From Pedobacter aquae (GTDB lineage: Bacteria; Bacteroidota; Bacteroidia; Sphingobacteriales; Sphingobacteriaceae), in NCBI RefSeq assembly GCF_008195825.1, contig NZ_CP043329.1, forward strand, positions 2,914,001 through 2,978,000: 64,000 nucleotides of DNA, given 5' to 3'. Below the pieces are notes generated by a model. The model made no database searches and had not been told where the DNA came from. It saw only the letters and a list, made by a program, of their open reading frames with translations. Of the stretch, positions 34,027 through 43,029 are shown piece by piece (position 1 is the stretch's first letter; every line of letters begins with the position of its first letter). The position numbers and the translations under genes were made by a program.

Positions 34027-35320
34027 TTTTACCATCTATAGAAGTTAGAGCTATATTTAATAGGCTTTCTTTCTCTAATAAAATATTAAAGGATAAGCTA
34101 TTGCTAAAAGGATTAGGATAAACCGTTAAGTTTTGGCTAATTTGTATGTCAAGTTTAGGTTGTTCAATTGTTAAGTTGGCTTTTTTTACCAAACTTACAT
34201 ACATAGGTTTTTCAGGCTCGTTATGGTAATTAGACCATAATTGAATATTACCGGCTAAATAGGTTGAATCTGATAAATTTAGCAATTGCAATTGAGCATT
34301 TTTAAAAACAAAATCAACTTCTTTTTTAGCACTGTAATGATCTAATTTACTATATGCTGTGTTTTCAAACAATAATGATGAATCAGTTAGTATAGCGTTT
34401 AGGCTTGTTTTAGTACCATCTTCATTCCAAAATCCTTTAATCTTCTGTTCAGCCTCATCATATTTTAATTCAATTTCTAACGCTTTTTTACCAATAACAT
34501 GTTGCCCGCTCCAGTCATATTTTAAAAGATAACCACTGTAAATCCCTTCTATTTCTTTATTACTTTTTAAAGTATGCTTTACTTTTTCATAAGAGTTTTT
34601 AACTTCCATAACATTAGAAAGCTTAGTTTTTTTATTTGGATTTAGCACCTGATTATAACCATTAAATTCAGGTTCGGCTTCCATCAATTCTTCTTTAGCA
34701 AAATTATACCCTCTGTTTGCCGCATTTGAGATCCAATATTTGGCACTATCAATATTTTGTACAATACCATATCCATTTCTAAAACATAAGCCTAACAAAT
34801 ACATAGAACCTAAAGAGCCTTTTTTAATGCTTTTTCTAAATAATTTAATCGCTTCAGTATAGCTTTGTTGGCAACCTAAGCCCTTGTATAAGAGATAACC
34901 TTTCGCATAACTAGAGGTAACGGCATTTAATTCATCGCCTTTACTAAAACTTGCAAAAGCCAATTCAAAGTTTTGTTGCGTTCCCATTCCTTTACGGTAC
35001 ATAGTACCTAAATTATACCAAGCATTTGAATAACCACTTTCTGCAGCTTTTTTAAACCAATAAAAAGCTTGCTCCTGGTTTGCGTTAGTTCCTATTCCAT
35101 CACTATATAAGATCGCCAATGTATTCATGGCTTTCGCATCCGTATTTTCTTGTGCGATTTGTTGATAGATTTCAAATCCTTTCTTAGGATTATAATTGTA
35201 GTGGTTTTGATCTAGATGCATTCTAGCCATACTTAAAGGGCTAATAACAGTTTTGTTTTTTTCTTGCGCTACCGAAGTAAGGGTATAAAGCATTACACAA
35301 AAAATAATTAATTTTTTCAT
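33890..35320 (-). CDS. Sel1-repeat protein with T9SS type-A C-terminal sorting domain
   Basis: 476 residues with a signal peptide (MKKLIIFCVMLYTLTSVAQ). Four to five Sel1-like TPR repeats at about 50-215 are visible as AILYSDGIGTNANQEQAFYW, NLGTMYRKGMGTQQNFELAF, GYLLYKGLGCQQSYTEAIKL and LGLCFRNGYGIVQNIDSAKY. A beta-rich middle domain follows. The C-terminal 80 residues (NLTVYPNPFSNSLSFNILLE ... GSYVLKVGYNGIVKSSIVIK) are a Por secretion tail, so the protein is exported by the type IX system to the surface. Sel1 proteins often act as adaptors and in some systems as effector immunity proteins; its position just upstream of the effector cassettes makes a helper role possible. Confidence 0.85.
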   Translation of the reverse strand: MKKLIIFCVMLYTLTSVAQEKNKTVISPLSMARMHLDQNHYNYNPKKGFEIYQQIAQENTDAKAMNTLAILYSDGIGTNANQEQAFYWFKKAAESGYSNAWYNLGTMYRKGMGTQQNFELAFASFSKGDELNAVTSSYAKGYLLYKGLGCQQSYTEAIKLFRKSIKKGSLGSMYLLGLCFRNGYGIVQNIDSAKYWISNAANRGYNFAKEELMEAEPEFNGYNQVLNPNKKTKLSNVMEVKNSYEKVKHTLKSNKEIEGIYSGYLLKYDWSGQHVIGKKALEIELKYDEAEQKIKGFWNEDGTKTSLNAILTDSSLLFENTAYSKLDHYSAKKEVDFVFKNAQLQLLNLSDSTYLAGNIQLWSNYHNEPEKPMYVSLVKKANLTIEQPKLDIQISQNLTVYPNPFSNSLSFNILLEKESLLNIALTSIDGKILYTETLKMPTGQQSHTLQANVATGSYVLKVGYNGIVKSSIVIKQ

Positions 35321-35357
35321 ATCTAAAGTTTTAGGTAATTATTTAAATGATAAGTAA

Positions 35358-36227
35358 TTACCACGCAAATGAAGTTTTTGTCTCTTTTGGCTTATCTGCA
35401 ACATTTCTAGCTTCATCAGCTTGCAACATTCTTAGAGCCTCTGGCTTTGCGCTGTCAAACCTGCTTAAGCTAGGGCTAGTTGTAGGTAAATCTTTTCCAA
35501 AGCGGTCTTTTTTAACCAACTTTCCTAGGTTATAATTAAACATTTGTCTAATTACAACTACGCTATCTAAACCGCCTTCAAGTCCTCTCTTTTTAATACT
35601 TTGCCATGAATCTTGTGCCCAACCTAGTGCTGTAGGTCTATTTAGTTCTATAAGTAAGCTTGTGTATTGTTCATCTTGTAGCAGTAATGGCAATACTTTT
35701 CTTTCATAGCCTCTTAAATCTAAACCAGCATCTTCAATTTTTAATTCTGCCATTTTCTTGCTGTGGTAAAGCAATGAATCTATTTGAACCTGACTTAATT
35801 TTAGTAATGATTTTGACCTAATTGCACTTGCAAACTTTGAGTTATCAGTACTCTCTAATATTTTATTACCAATTAAATTTTTATGGCTTAAGGCTTTTAG
35901 ATAGGAATTACAAATAGAATCATGCTTATTAATTAAACTCACTAGATTATTCTGGGAAGCGACTGATTTATCAGTTTGTAATAGTGCTTTTTCAGTTTCT
36001 ATTCTTCGGTTATAAAAAGCTTGATAGATAGTTTTGTAAGTTTTTTCGTCAAGTTTATACTTTTTACTAATTAAGGATAAGTGTGCCGTGGTTTCTTTCT
36101 TTGCGTTTTCATCTGCAAGTTGTAGATACTGGGCATTCATGTTTTTCGAAGGCACATTTTGTTGCGCCATTAGGTTAATTGGAAGCAAAGCTATGCTTGC
36201 CAATAATGTAATTACTGTTTTTTTCAT
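35358..36227 (-). CDS. Exported alpha-helical protein, function unknown
   Basis: 289 residues with signal peptide MKKTVITLLASIALLPINLMAQ. The mature part is predicted to be mostly helical, with regular charged/leucine spacing (KYKLDEKTYKTIYQAFYNRR, LLKLSQVQIDSLLYHSKKMA) and a distinctive C-terminal half (ALGWAQDSWQSIKKRGLEGG, DSVVVIRQMFNYNLGKL). No known motif is found. Part of this gene (35430-35677) is duplicated at 24908-25155, next to a truncated IS982. It lies between the transglutaminase-like and Sel1 genes in the same orientation, with 50 and 37 bp gaps, so a shared transcript is likely. Confidence 0.75.
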   Translation of the reverse strand: MKKTVITLLASIALLPINLMAQQNVPSKNMNAQYLQLADENAKKETTAHLSLISKKYKLDEKTYKTIYQAFYNRRIETEKALLQTDKSVASQNNLVSLINKHDSICNSYLKALSHKNLIGNKILESTDNSKFASAIRSKSLLKLSQVQIDSLLYHSKKMAELKIEDAGLDLRGYERKVLPLLLQDEQYTSLLIELNRPTALGWAQDSWQSIKKRGLEGGLDSVVVIRQMFNYNLGKLVKKDRFGKDLPTTSPSLSRFDSAKPEALRMLQADEARNVADKPKETKTSFAW

Positions 36228-36277
36228 GTTTAATTTTTAAAAGTTTATGTGATTAATGGTTTATTAATGTTTTTCTT

Positions 36278-37810
36278 TTACCACCATTGTCTTTCACCAT
36301 CAGCGGTAATAGTAAATGGTCTTTCTTTACCTTGCGAATATTCAGGTACTAGCAGCATTAAAGCATTATTAGGTACATTTTTAAATAAAAGTTCGGTAGT
36401 GTTTTCAGTGGCTATTTCTTCACCAATTAATTTCCAATTGTTATCCCAATAAAACAGCTTATATTTTTTATCAATCCTAAAGAGTAGATATTTGTCTTGT
36501 TGTTTTATTGTAATGGTTCTAGTATTAATTTTATCAGGTTTTAGAATTTGTTGTTTCTGATAACCAGATGCTATTGGATAACCTGCTGGTATAACTTTAT
36601 TATTGATATAGTAGGAAGGTAGAAAGACTGCTCCTTTACATAATTTTTCAAAAACCGCCTTATTGTTAAATACTCTTCCCCACCAAGTAGGCTGCCATTT
36701 AAAACCATTGAAGACACAGGCAAATGCAATTTTAGGTTTATTAAAAGATTCAAAAAGTGGAGTTTCTAAAGAAGCTGTTTGCCAATATTCAGAAGTAACA
36801 TCAAGATAATTTTTCATTCGCATAAAGCCTTCTGGTATTTGATTTTGCGGTAAAATATTACTGAGGACATTCGCTTGTTTAGCATAGGTAATACGCACTA
36901 CTTTTGAAGGTTCACGAGAAAAATTATCAATCTTTACATTATTGGTTGATACATCAAATGGAATAAGTTTTCCATTAATGTCATAGGTACTATTAAAAAA
37001 ATGCCTGCCTGATGTAGTAGCCCACAATGGTATATGTTCTAGTGAGGCTGGATAACCTTGCGAGCGTAAAGTATAAACCATTAAATCACCTATGTCATCG
37101 CAATTACCTTTTTTTCTGTTTAAAAGTTGTATTGGTCCTAGCCTAGGTAAAGGTTCTTTTCTTTGTTCTAAATCCCAAGTATTGATGAACCAACTCCTAA
37201 AATCTGAAGCAAAATATTTAAGAGTTTCTTCTGTACTCTTGTTAGCTGCACTATCTTTAATCCAACTAAATTTGTTTTTGTAAACATCTCTCCATTGTTG
37301 AAGAGGCTCATTACTTACTCTATAAGGTAAAATATTATTACAAAACTCTTCAAATGATAGATTTTTAGCTTGCGGTAACTGCCAACTAATGAATGCATTA
37401 TCTATATTATTAATAAGATAAGTAGCTTTAATGGTATCAATATCTAAATATTTAAAAGGTACAGGTTTAACTTTGCCATATTTAGGCTTAATAGCTTCAA
37501 ATGCATCAACAGCAGCAAAAAAATTAGGGTAATCCATTTCATTATAATCAATTCGCTTGCCTGTACTATCTGCCCAATAATAATCTGCAGAATAGTGAAT
37601 ATCCATATTGATAATTAGGAAATATGCAGCCTTTAATTTTAGAGAATCGGCTTTGCTTTTGTTATAATTTAAAATAACTTTTTCAAGTTCGTTTCTATTT
37701 GCTTTTGCTTTTTGCAAAACCTCTTCAACCTCTTTTGGATAGTTGTTTTTTGTTTGTGAAAACAAAGTAATAGGTAAAATAAGAAAACACAGGTAGATAA
37801 TTTTTTTCAT
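36278..37810 (-). CDS. Exported transglutaminase-like (papain-fold) protein
   Basis: 510 residues with a signal peptide (MKKIIYLCFLILPITLFSQ). The core at about 215-290 reads LLNRKKGNCDDIGDLMVYTL, then AWATTSGRHFF-like WATTSGRHFFNS and PFDVS. This gives the Cys (in KGNCDD), His (in GRHFF) and Asp (in FDVS) order of a transglutaminase-like triad. The N-terminal 200 residues are helical, and the C-terminal 150 (TRTITIKQQDKYLLFRIDKK, YKLFYWDNNWKLIG) look like a beta domain. Such proteins act as peptidases, amidases or cross-linkers on envelope substrates. It starts 5 bp after the O-antigen-ligase-like gene, so the two are probably co-expressed and function in surface polymer work. Confidence 0.8.
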   Translation of the reverse strand: MKKIIYLCFLILPITLFSQTKNNYPKEVEEVLQKAKANRNELEKVILNYNKSKADSLKLKAAYFLIINMDIHYSADYYWADSTGKRIDYNEMDYPNFFAAVDAFEAIKPKYGKVKPVPFKYLDIDTIKATYLINNIDNAFISWQLPQAKNLSFEEFCNNILPYRVSNEPLQQWRDVYKNKFSWIKDSAANKSTEETLKYFASDFRSWFINTWDLEQRKEPLPRLGPIQLLNRKKGNCDDIGDLMVYTLRSQGYPASLEHIPLWATTSGRHFFNSTYDINGKLIPFDVSTNNVKIDNFSREPSKVVRITYAKQANVLSNILPQNQIPEGFMRMKNYLDVTSEYWQTASLETPLFESFNKPKIAFACVFNGFKWQPTWWGRVFNNKAVFEKLCKGAVFLPSYYINNKVIPAGYPIASGYQKQQILKPDKINTRTITIKQQDKYLLFRIDKKYKLFYWDNNWKLIGEEIATENTTELLFKNVPNNALMLLVPEYSQGKERPFTITADGERQWW

Positions 37811-37815
37811 GAAAG

Positions 37816-39675
37816 CTAAATGTTAATTGGTAAATATTTTAAAGATTTGATAGGTTTTGATTTGAAGCGAAAGCCGTATTTCTCTACAACTTTAAAGGCT
37901 TCATTTTGATATAATTTCGTGAGATGAGTCACTTTTAAAGGCTTCATTTTTAATATTTCTGTTGCAGTTTTATAAGCTTTATTCAACTGTTTTTCAGCCA
38001 GTAATAGTTTTAATAAATTATATTTATAATTCATTGTTTTAGGAGATAGAGAGCTAGCAAACTCATAATTCATTATTGCATCCTTTCTGTTTTTCAATTT
38101 TATATTACAGATAGCAGATTTTTCATAAATAGACGGATTGGAAGTTAATTTTTTTGCCGTTTCAAAATGAGCTAAAGCTTCTAAATATTTTTCTTGTGCT
38201 AGCAAAATGCTTCCAAAATTATTATGATAGCTTTCAGAAACCTTTAATTTTAGTTTTAAAGTCTCCACTGTTTCTTGTGCTTTTTTGTGTTTTCCTTCTT
38301 TTAAAAAGTCTGCTGCTTTCTTATTCTTTAAATGAGCCTTAGACTGATTTATGTGCCAAAAAAGGATGTAAAATGATACGATTAGTACAAAACCCAAAGC
38401 AGGTTTATCTAAGTGTTTTACGAATACCTTATTAGGTAATTTCACACTTAAAGTATTTTGACTTAGGATAGAGGCATAAAAACTAAAGAGTAAAAAGACA
38501 GGAATAGCATTTATCTCGAAATTAAATAGTGCTATTAATGAGAACATAGTAATTGCAGCATAGCTTGCATTTTGAGCTTCTAATGGTATTTTAGGTTCAG
38601 TATCTTCCTTATTTTCATATTTCCAGAAAGGTGTTGTTAATAATATAATTAACATCATAAGAAATAGTAGAAGATAAAGTAATCCACCCTCAATAGCTGT
38701 TTCGATGTAATCATTATAAGCCATTTTAACAAAATCAGCATTCTTAAGATCATCGCTCTCTATCTGCTCATTTCTTATCATCCATGCTTGTTTCAAGTTA
38801 TATTCTCTCTCAAACATTCCAATTCCATAACCTTTAAATGGAGAGTCAAGAATCATTTGTGTAGAAATATTCCAAATTAGTTTTCGTCCATCGGCAGAAT
38901 CTTTTTTATTCAAATACATGTATTTAACAATAGGTATCAACAAACCTATTCCTATAAAAAGCACTATTATGATATGTTTAGCCTTATAAATTTTAAATAT
39001 TTTTAGAGTTAGTGTATAGAAAACGACTACCCCAAATCCAGCTCCTATTATTGCGCTACGGCATTTGAGTAATATTAGTGCAGTACAAATTAAAATTATG
39101 ATTACACCTATCATTTTTCTTCTATTATTTTTATAAAAGCTGTAGATGTAGAAAACGGATGGTAAGCTAAGAGCTAAAAACATAGCTATTACATTAGGAT
39201 TTTGTGATGTACCTGTAACAGTAAAATAGATGTTTTGGCTATCTAGTATTTTGAAGTATTGAAGTAAGCATATTATAGACTCGAATGTTGCAACAACACA
39301 AATTGCAAAAAAAATTATCGTAATATTTTGCCTATTTATTATATAAAATCCTACAACATAAAACATTAATGCAGATAATCTATATAAATTTTGATGCGTA
39401 AACACCTCACTAATTAATAGAGGATAAAAACACCATAAGCCAAAAACAAAGAAGGAGATATTGATAGCTGATACTTTATTGGTTTTGAAAATCAAAACCA
39501 ATAAAAATAAAATTAAAGACAATACAGCACTTATCGTGAAACCATAATATGTAGATAGTGAAGAATATATGAAAAGTTTACTATCGATTAAGCATATGGC
39601 AAAAATCAACATAAGAGAAATAAAAAAGGAAACATTAGCTTTAATACTAATATTACTAATCGTAGGTTTTTTCAA
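37816..39675 (-). CDS. O-antigen-ligase-like polytopic membrane protein with C-terminal TPRs
   Basis: 619 residues. At least ten hydrophobic segments occupy about 15-440. The Wzy/WaaL-type core includes NPNVIAMFLALSLP, a periplasmic loop with DGRKLIWNISTQMILDSPFK and GYGIGMFEREYNL, and NDYIETAIEGGLLYLLLFL, the H/D-x-x-E...G-E-x-G-like end of the O-antigen-ligase domain. The last 180 residues are helical repeats in TPR style (ALAHFETAKKLTSNPSIYEK, AIMNYEFASSLSPKTMNYKY). Ligases with TPR tails attach or polymerise surface glycan; in Bacteroidota some glycosylate exported proteins. A truncated relative lies at 23999-24583. Confidence 0.85.
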   Translation of the reverse strand: MKKPTISNISIKANVSFFISLMLIFAICLIDSKLFIYSSLSTYYGFTISAVLSLILFLLVLIFKTNKVSAINISFFVFGLWCFYPLLISEVFTHQNLYRLSALMFYVVGFYIINRQNITIIFFAICVVATFESIICLLQYFKILDSQNIYFTVTGTSQNPNVIAMFLALSLPSVFYIYSFYKNNRRKMIGVIIILICTALILLKCRSAIIGAGFGVVVFYTLTLKIFKIYKAKHIIIVLFIGIGLLIPIVKYMYLNKKDSADGRKLIWNISTQMILDSPFKGYGIGMFEREYNLKQAWMIRNEQIESDDLKNADFVKMAYNDYIETAIEGGLLYLLLFLMMLIILLTTPFWKYENKEDTEPKIPLEAQNASYAAITMFSLIALFNFEINAIPVFLLFSFYASILSQNTLSVKLPNKVFVKHLDKPALGFVLIVSFYILFWHINQSKAHLKNKKAADFLKEGKHKKAQETVETLKLKLKVSESYHNNFGSILLAQEKYLEALAHFETAKKLTSNPSIYEKSAICNIKLKNRKDAIMNYEFASSLSPKTMNYKYNLLKLLLAEKQLNKAYKTATEILKMKPLKVTHLTKLYQNEAFKVVEKYGFRFKSKPIKSLKYLPINI

Positions 39676-39875
39676 TTTAGGAGGTAGATTAAATTCCGCT
39701 AAACTAAAGCGGTTGAATATTTTATTTACAGATTAATTTATTATTTACAACATACACACAAATTTAATACAAAGAAATAAAAATCCATCCTGAACTATCC
39801 TGCTTTGCTTTTTACTTAACAATTAAAAAATTTAAATCATGATGATTTAATAATCAGCTTTTCTTTTGAAATACC

Positions 39876-39909
39876 AAAATCTTATCCCACTTTCGGGGGA
39901 TAAGATTTT
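39876..39909 (+). promoter_or_regulatory. 13-bp perfect hairpin abutting the pnuC start codon
   Basis: AAAATCTTATCCC (39876-39888) is the exact complement of GGGATAAGATTTT (39897-39909), with an 8-nt loop. The start ATG follows one base later. The stem would hide the ribosome-binding region, or act as a terminator since it ends in a U-run. Control of NR uptake at this point is plausible. No known NAD or TPP riboswitch consensus could be matched upstream. Confidence 0.6.
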
Positions 39910-39910
39910 T

Positions 39911-40525
39911 ATGCAAGTACTTCAAGAAATCATACAGCAGTTTAAAGCTATTGGCTACCTGGAATGGTTTGGGGTTATTACAGGCGCACTATGTGTGTAT
40001 CTAGCAGCTAAAGAAAATATCCTAAATTGGCCAATTTCTATTTTAAGTGTTGTCACTTATATCTATATATTTTATGAGGCCAAACTTTATGGAGATACCA
40101 TTTTACAATTCTACTTTCTTTCTACGGCTATTTACGGCTGGTATTATTGGAGTTATGGGCAAAACAAAAGCCTAAAATCTGAAAGGCCTGTCACCAAGCT
40201 CACTAAAAATGAATGGTTAATAGCTCTTAGTGTTTGGGTTATAGCCAGCTTAGTTTTTGGCTACTTATTAGCTGATTTTACCGATTCTGATGTGCCTTAT
40301 ATAGATGGCTTTTGTACAGCTACCAGTTTTATAGCGCAGTTTTTAATGACACGTAAAAAGTTAGAAAACTGGCTCATTTGGATATTGGTAGATGCAGTTT
40401 ATATCCCTTTATACATTCATAAAGATTTAATGGCAACCGCATTACTTTACTTTGTTTTCTTGTTCATAGCTTTAAAGGGTTATTTAGATTGGAAGAAAAA
40501 TTACAAAGCTTTATCAGCAGCATGA
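39911..40525 (+). CDS. pnuC: PnuC-family nicotinamide riboside transporter
   Basis: 204 residues from the ATG at 39911; a TTG start 15 codons earlier would read through the hairpin and is less likely. Six to seven membrane helices are evident. The PnuC signatures are WFGVITGALCVYLAAKENIL, NWPISILSVVTYIYIFYEAK and LYGDTILQFYFLSTAIYGWY, where the aromatic residues line the substrate path. The C-terminal block is NWLIWILVDAVYIPLYIHK. It carries nicotinamide riboside, or a related vitamin, by facilitated diffusion. The stop codon overlaps the start of the kinase gene (ATGA), so import and phosphorylation are coupled; that neighbour supports NR over thiamine as substrate. Confidence 0.93.
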   Translation: MQVLQEIIQQFKAIGYLEWFGVITGALCVYLAAKENILNWPISILSVVTYIYIFYEAKLYGDTILQFYFLSTAIYGWYYWSYGQNKSLKSERPVTKLTKNEWLIALSVWVIASLVFGYLLADFTDSDVPYIDGFCTATSFIAQFLMTRKKLENWLIWILVDAVYIPLYIHKDLMATALLYFVFLFIALKGYLDWKKNYKALSAA

Positions 40526-41061
40526 AGAAAAATATCATCAAAATAGCTATTGTAGGACCAGAGTCTACCGGGAAAAGCACCATTTCTAAAGGCTTGGCAC
40601 AACATTACCAAACGCTTTGGGTGCCAGAGTATGCTCGTTATTATTGTGCAGCTTTAACAGCGCCTTGCACTTTGCAAGATGAAGTTAACATGTTTCATGG
40701 GCAAATAGCTTTAGAAGAAGCTATGGAAATGGCCTGTAATACAGGTTTATTAATTTGCGATACTACTTTCTTAACGGTTAAGATTTGGAGCGATTACCAA
40801 TTAGGCGAAACTCCACAAATGGTTTTAGATGCTTTGCAAAGCCACAAATACGATTTCTATATCCTTTTAAAGAATGATATCCCTTGGGAGCCAGACCCAC
40901 TAAGAGATTTTGAAGGTTTAAGCGATTATTTTATGGATGTTTGGCGTAAAGAGTTAAAAGCTTTAGATGCCAACTATGTAGAAGTTGGTGGTTTAGAGAA
41001 CCGCTTGCAAAATGCTAGAGCAGCTATTGATGAATTTTTAAAAACTGTTAGAAAACACTAA
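40522..41061 (+). CDS. NadR-like ribosylnicotinamide kinase (AAA_28)
   Basis: 179 residues from the ATG at 40522, which overlaps the pnuC stop by 4 nt. The P-loop GPESTGKST is at about residues 10-18. VPEYARYY, DTTFLTVKIWSDY and NDIPWEPDPLRDF are conserved blocks of the NadR kinase domain. It phosphorylates nicotinamide riboside to NMN with ATP in the cytoplasm, which traps the vitamin taken in by PnuC. The NMN adenylyltransferase domain of full-length NadR is absent, so another enzyme must finish NAD synthesis. A strong terminator follows. Confidence 0.92.
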   Translation: MKKNIIKIAIVGPESTGKSTISKGLAQHYQTLWVPEYARYYCAALTAPCTLQDEVNMFHGQIALEEAMEMACNTGLLICDTTFLTVKIWSDYQLGETPQMVLDALQSHKYDFYILLKNDIPWEPDPLRDFEGLSDYFMDVWRKELKALDANYVEVGGLENRLQNARAAIDEFLKTVRKH

Positions 41062-41062
41062 A

Positions 41063-41105
41063 AACAAACAAAGCCTGCATGAAATTCATACAGGCTTTGT
41101 TTGTT
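41063..41105 (+). terminator. Terminator of the pnuC operon
   Basis: Perfect 15-bp stem, AACAAACAAAGCCTG (41063-41077) with CAGGCTTTGTTTGTT (41091-41105). The first stem base lies two bases after the stop codon of the kinase gene. Confidence 0.88.
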
Positions 41106-41281
41106 AACAATTAAAACTTATTTGTCCTTAAAGTAATATGATGTGTGTGTACTGCTTTAAGGGATGATTAACCTTAATACTAATTTAAGAAATTTATGCC
41201 CTTACAAGCAAATCATTTAACCGATTTTATGAAAATAGTTTTCCACAATTTCTAAAATTTTAAAATATTTAATCGCGAAGC

Positions 41282-41863
41282 TTAATAAATAACTTTCCCG
41301 GTAGCTGTAACCAAAGAAGCTATTCTTACTGCATCAAAAATCCTCTCTTCTGTGGTACCTAACTTTATTAAAGAGTCTTCATGGGCGTTAACACACATTT
41401 CGCAACCATTAACGGCAGAGATAGATAAGCTTAACAACTCAAAAAACTCTTTTCCGGTTACGGGTTTCATCATAATTTGCATTCTGATACGAGCTGGAAT
41501 TTGCGTATATTTCTCTTTTTGTGTAAAATGGCGGAAACGGTAAAAAATATTGTTTGATGCTAATAAGGAAGCACAAGAAACTGCCTCTGCCAATTCATCT
41601 GCTGTGGCGCCGTTTTGTGCAGCATAGTTTTTATAAAAATCAATTAAAATAGCATTTTGATTGTTTGCTGCCACACTTAAACCTATTAAGCCGCACTCTT
41701 TTTCTGATAAGAACTCTGATGTTAAAGTGCTGTTTAAGTTTAATTTTAAATCTCTTAAATACTTAAACTCTGTTTCATTTAATAGGGCTAATGCTTTATT
41801 ATCTAAATTACTTAGGCCAAAAATAGCCAGTAACTCTTGTGTAGTCTCTTTCAAATTTTCCAT
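41282..41863 (-). CDS. AhpD-like carboxymuconolactone decarboxylase-family disulfide reductase
   Basis: 193 residues, all-helical pattern. The C-terminal catalytic motif is C154-E-M-C157 with His161 and Glu162 (GCEMCVNAHED), the redox CxxC and proton-relay His of AhpD alkylhydroperoxidases. The central LSVAANNQNAILIDFYKNYA also fits. AhpD reduces the peroxiredoxin AhpC. Here a three-Cys AhpC-like peroxiredoxin gene lies just upstream on the same strand, so the two likely form an AhpC/AhpD peroxide-reducing pair, as in mycobacteria. The 484-bp gap between them holds a dispersed repeat, so they may not share one transcript. Confidence 0.9.
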   Translation of the reverse strand: MENLKETTQELLAIFGLSNLDNKALALLNETEFKYLRDLKLNLNSTLTSEFLSEKECGLIGLSVAANNQNAILIDFYKNYAAQNGATADELAEAVSCASLLASNNIFYRFRHFTQKEKYTQIPARIRMQIMMKPVTGKEFFELLSLSISAVNGCEMCVNAHEDSLIKLGTTEERIFDAVRIASLVTATGKVIY

Positions 41864-41935
41864 GATTTTGATAATGAAATGTTTATGATGTGAAGCAACA
41901 AAAAAGCTGTTTCATAAACATAGTTTATCTCGTTT

Positions 41936-42185
41936 CCTTCGACTCCTTACTACTGACGTTAAAATACTTCAAAATCAGGCATTAACGCACAAGCTTTCCG
42001 GCCTCTTGACCGGCCATGTCAAGTTACTTTTTTCCGCAAAAAGTAACCAAAAACTCTCCGCTGCGCCGCTTGCTTCTAAAGGTTCTGCTAGGGCTAGTCC
42101 TGTAGATTCCGCAACCGCCAAGGCGGAATTGGGAGTAAACGGTTGTTAATGCTTAGGCTCGACTATCGAACTACCTAAAAACGTC
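41936..42185. repeat. Dispersed structured intergenic repeat, copy 2
   Basis: A compact copy of the 7735-8098 element, without its two extra segments. Three dyads are clear: CTTGAC (42005) with GTCAAG (42018); GTTACTTTTT (42023) with AAAAAGTAAC (42038), a perfect 10-bp stem with a 5-nt loop; and CCGCC (42115) with GGCGG (42122). It lies between the peroxiredoxin and AhpD-like genes. The remaining part of the gap, 42186-42347, has no gene. Confidence 0.82.
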
Positions 42186-42347
42186 ATTTCATATTGATTT
42201 ATATGAAATATCTATATAACAAGAAGTTATTAAACTTCAGAATGATACAACTAGTTGTAACAAAGCTGAGTTGGAAGCTGTCAAGAATAAAATCTTGACA
42301 AATAAGACAAAATAGTTTGTTTATGAAACAGCTCTTGAAAACCTATC

Positions 42348-42896
42348 TTAAGCGGTTAAAGTTTCTTGTCCTTTTTCCCAGTTACAAGGGCAAAGTTCAT
42401 CGGTTTGTAAACCGTCTAACACACGTAAAACTTCTTTAACGTTACGTCCTACGTTTAAGTCGTTAACACAAACCCAACGGATAATGCCAGTAGGGTCAAC
42501 AATAAAAGTTGCTCTGTAAGCTACTTTCTCATTGTCGTTAGTTAATATGCCTAAATCCTGAGCTAAAGTTTTAGAAGTATCTGCTAACATTGGAAATTTA
42601 AGTCCACGTAAATCATCGTGGTTATTTCTCCAAGCTAAGTGTACAAATTCTGAATCTGTAGATGCGCCAATTAAACGAGTTTCTCTGTCTCTAAACTCTC
42701 CGAAGCTTTTGTTAAACTCAGCAATTTCTGTCGGGCAAACAAAAGTAAAATCTTTTGGCCACCAGAACATTACTGTCCATACGTTATCATCATTCTCTAG
42801 GTAGTCTGAAGTGATGGTCTCAAATTCTTTGCCTTTTTCTAGGCTGGTTACTGCTAATTTTGAAAATGTTGGGAATTTCTCTCCTACGCCGATCAT
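42348..42896 (-). CDS. AhpC-type peroxiredoxin with three cysteines
   Basis: 182 residues. The peroxidatic Cys54 lies in DFTFVCPTEIAEF, and the C-terminus has Cys169 and Cys171 in ELCPCNWEKG. That arrangement matches the three-Cys AhpC of mycobacteria, which uses AhpD rather than AhpF. It removes hydrogen peroxide and organic peroxides in the cytoplasm. No signal peptide. A good Bacteroidota promoter lies 27-58 bp upstream. The AhpD-like gene downstream is the expected electron donor. Confidence 0.95.
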   Translation of the reverse strand: MIGVGEKFPTFSKLAVTSLEKGKEFETITSDYLENDDNVWTVMFWWPKDFTFVCPTEIAEFNKSFGEFRDRETRLIGASTDSEFVHLAWRNNHDDLRGLKFPMLADTSKTLAQDLGILTNDNEKVAYRATFIVDPTGIIRWVCVNDLNVGRNVKEVLRVLDGLQTDELCPCNWEKGQETLTA

Positions 42897-42922
42897 ATAT
42901 ATATTTTTAAAATTTGAAGGCG

Positions 42923-42954
42923 CAAAGATAGTGCCTTAAATACCTAAAGGCAAT
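42923..42954 (-). promoter_or_regulatory. Peroxiredoxin promoter (TATCTTTG / ATTG)
   Basis: On the minus strand the -7 element TATCTTTG (42930-42923) matches TAnnTTTG exactly, and ATTG (42954-42951) sits 20 bp upstream as a -33 element. The start codon is 26 bp downstream. Confidence 0.65.
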
Positions 42955-43029
42955 GGTAAAAATATATATAATAACAATATAGGTATAGATAAAAGCTATA
43001 ATATTTTAATGAAATTTCTTTTTGTTAAT

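Noticed and set aside
39680-39910. TPP or NAD riboswitch upstream of pnuC
   Set aside because: No thi-box words or NAD-riboswitch core could be matched; only the hairpin next to the start is supported.
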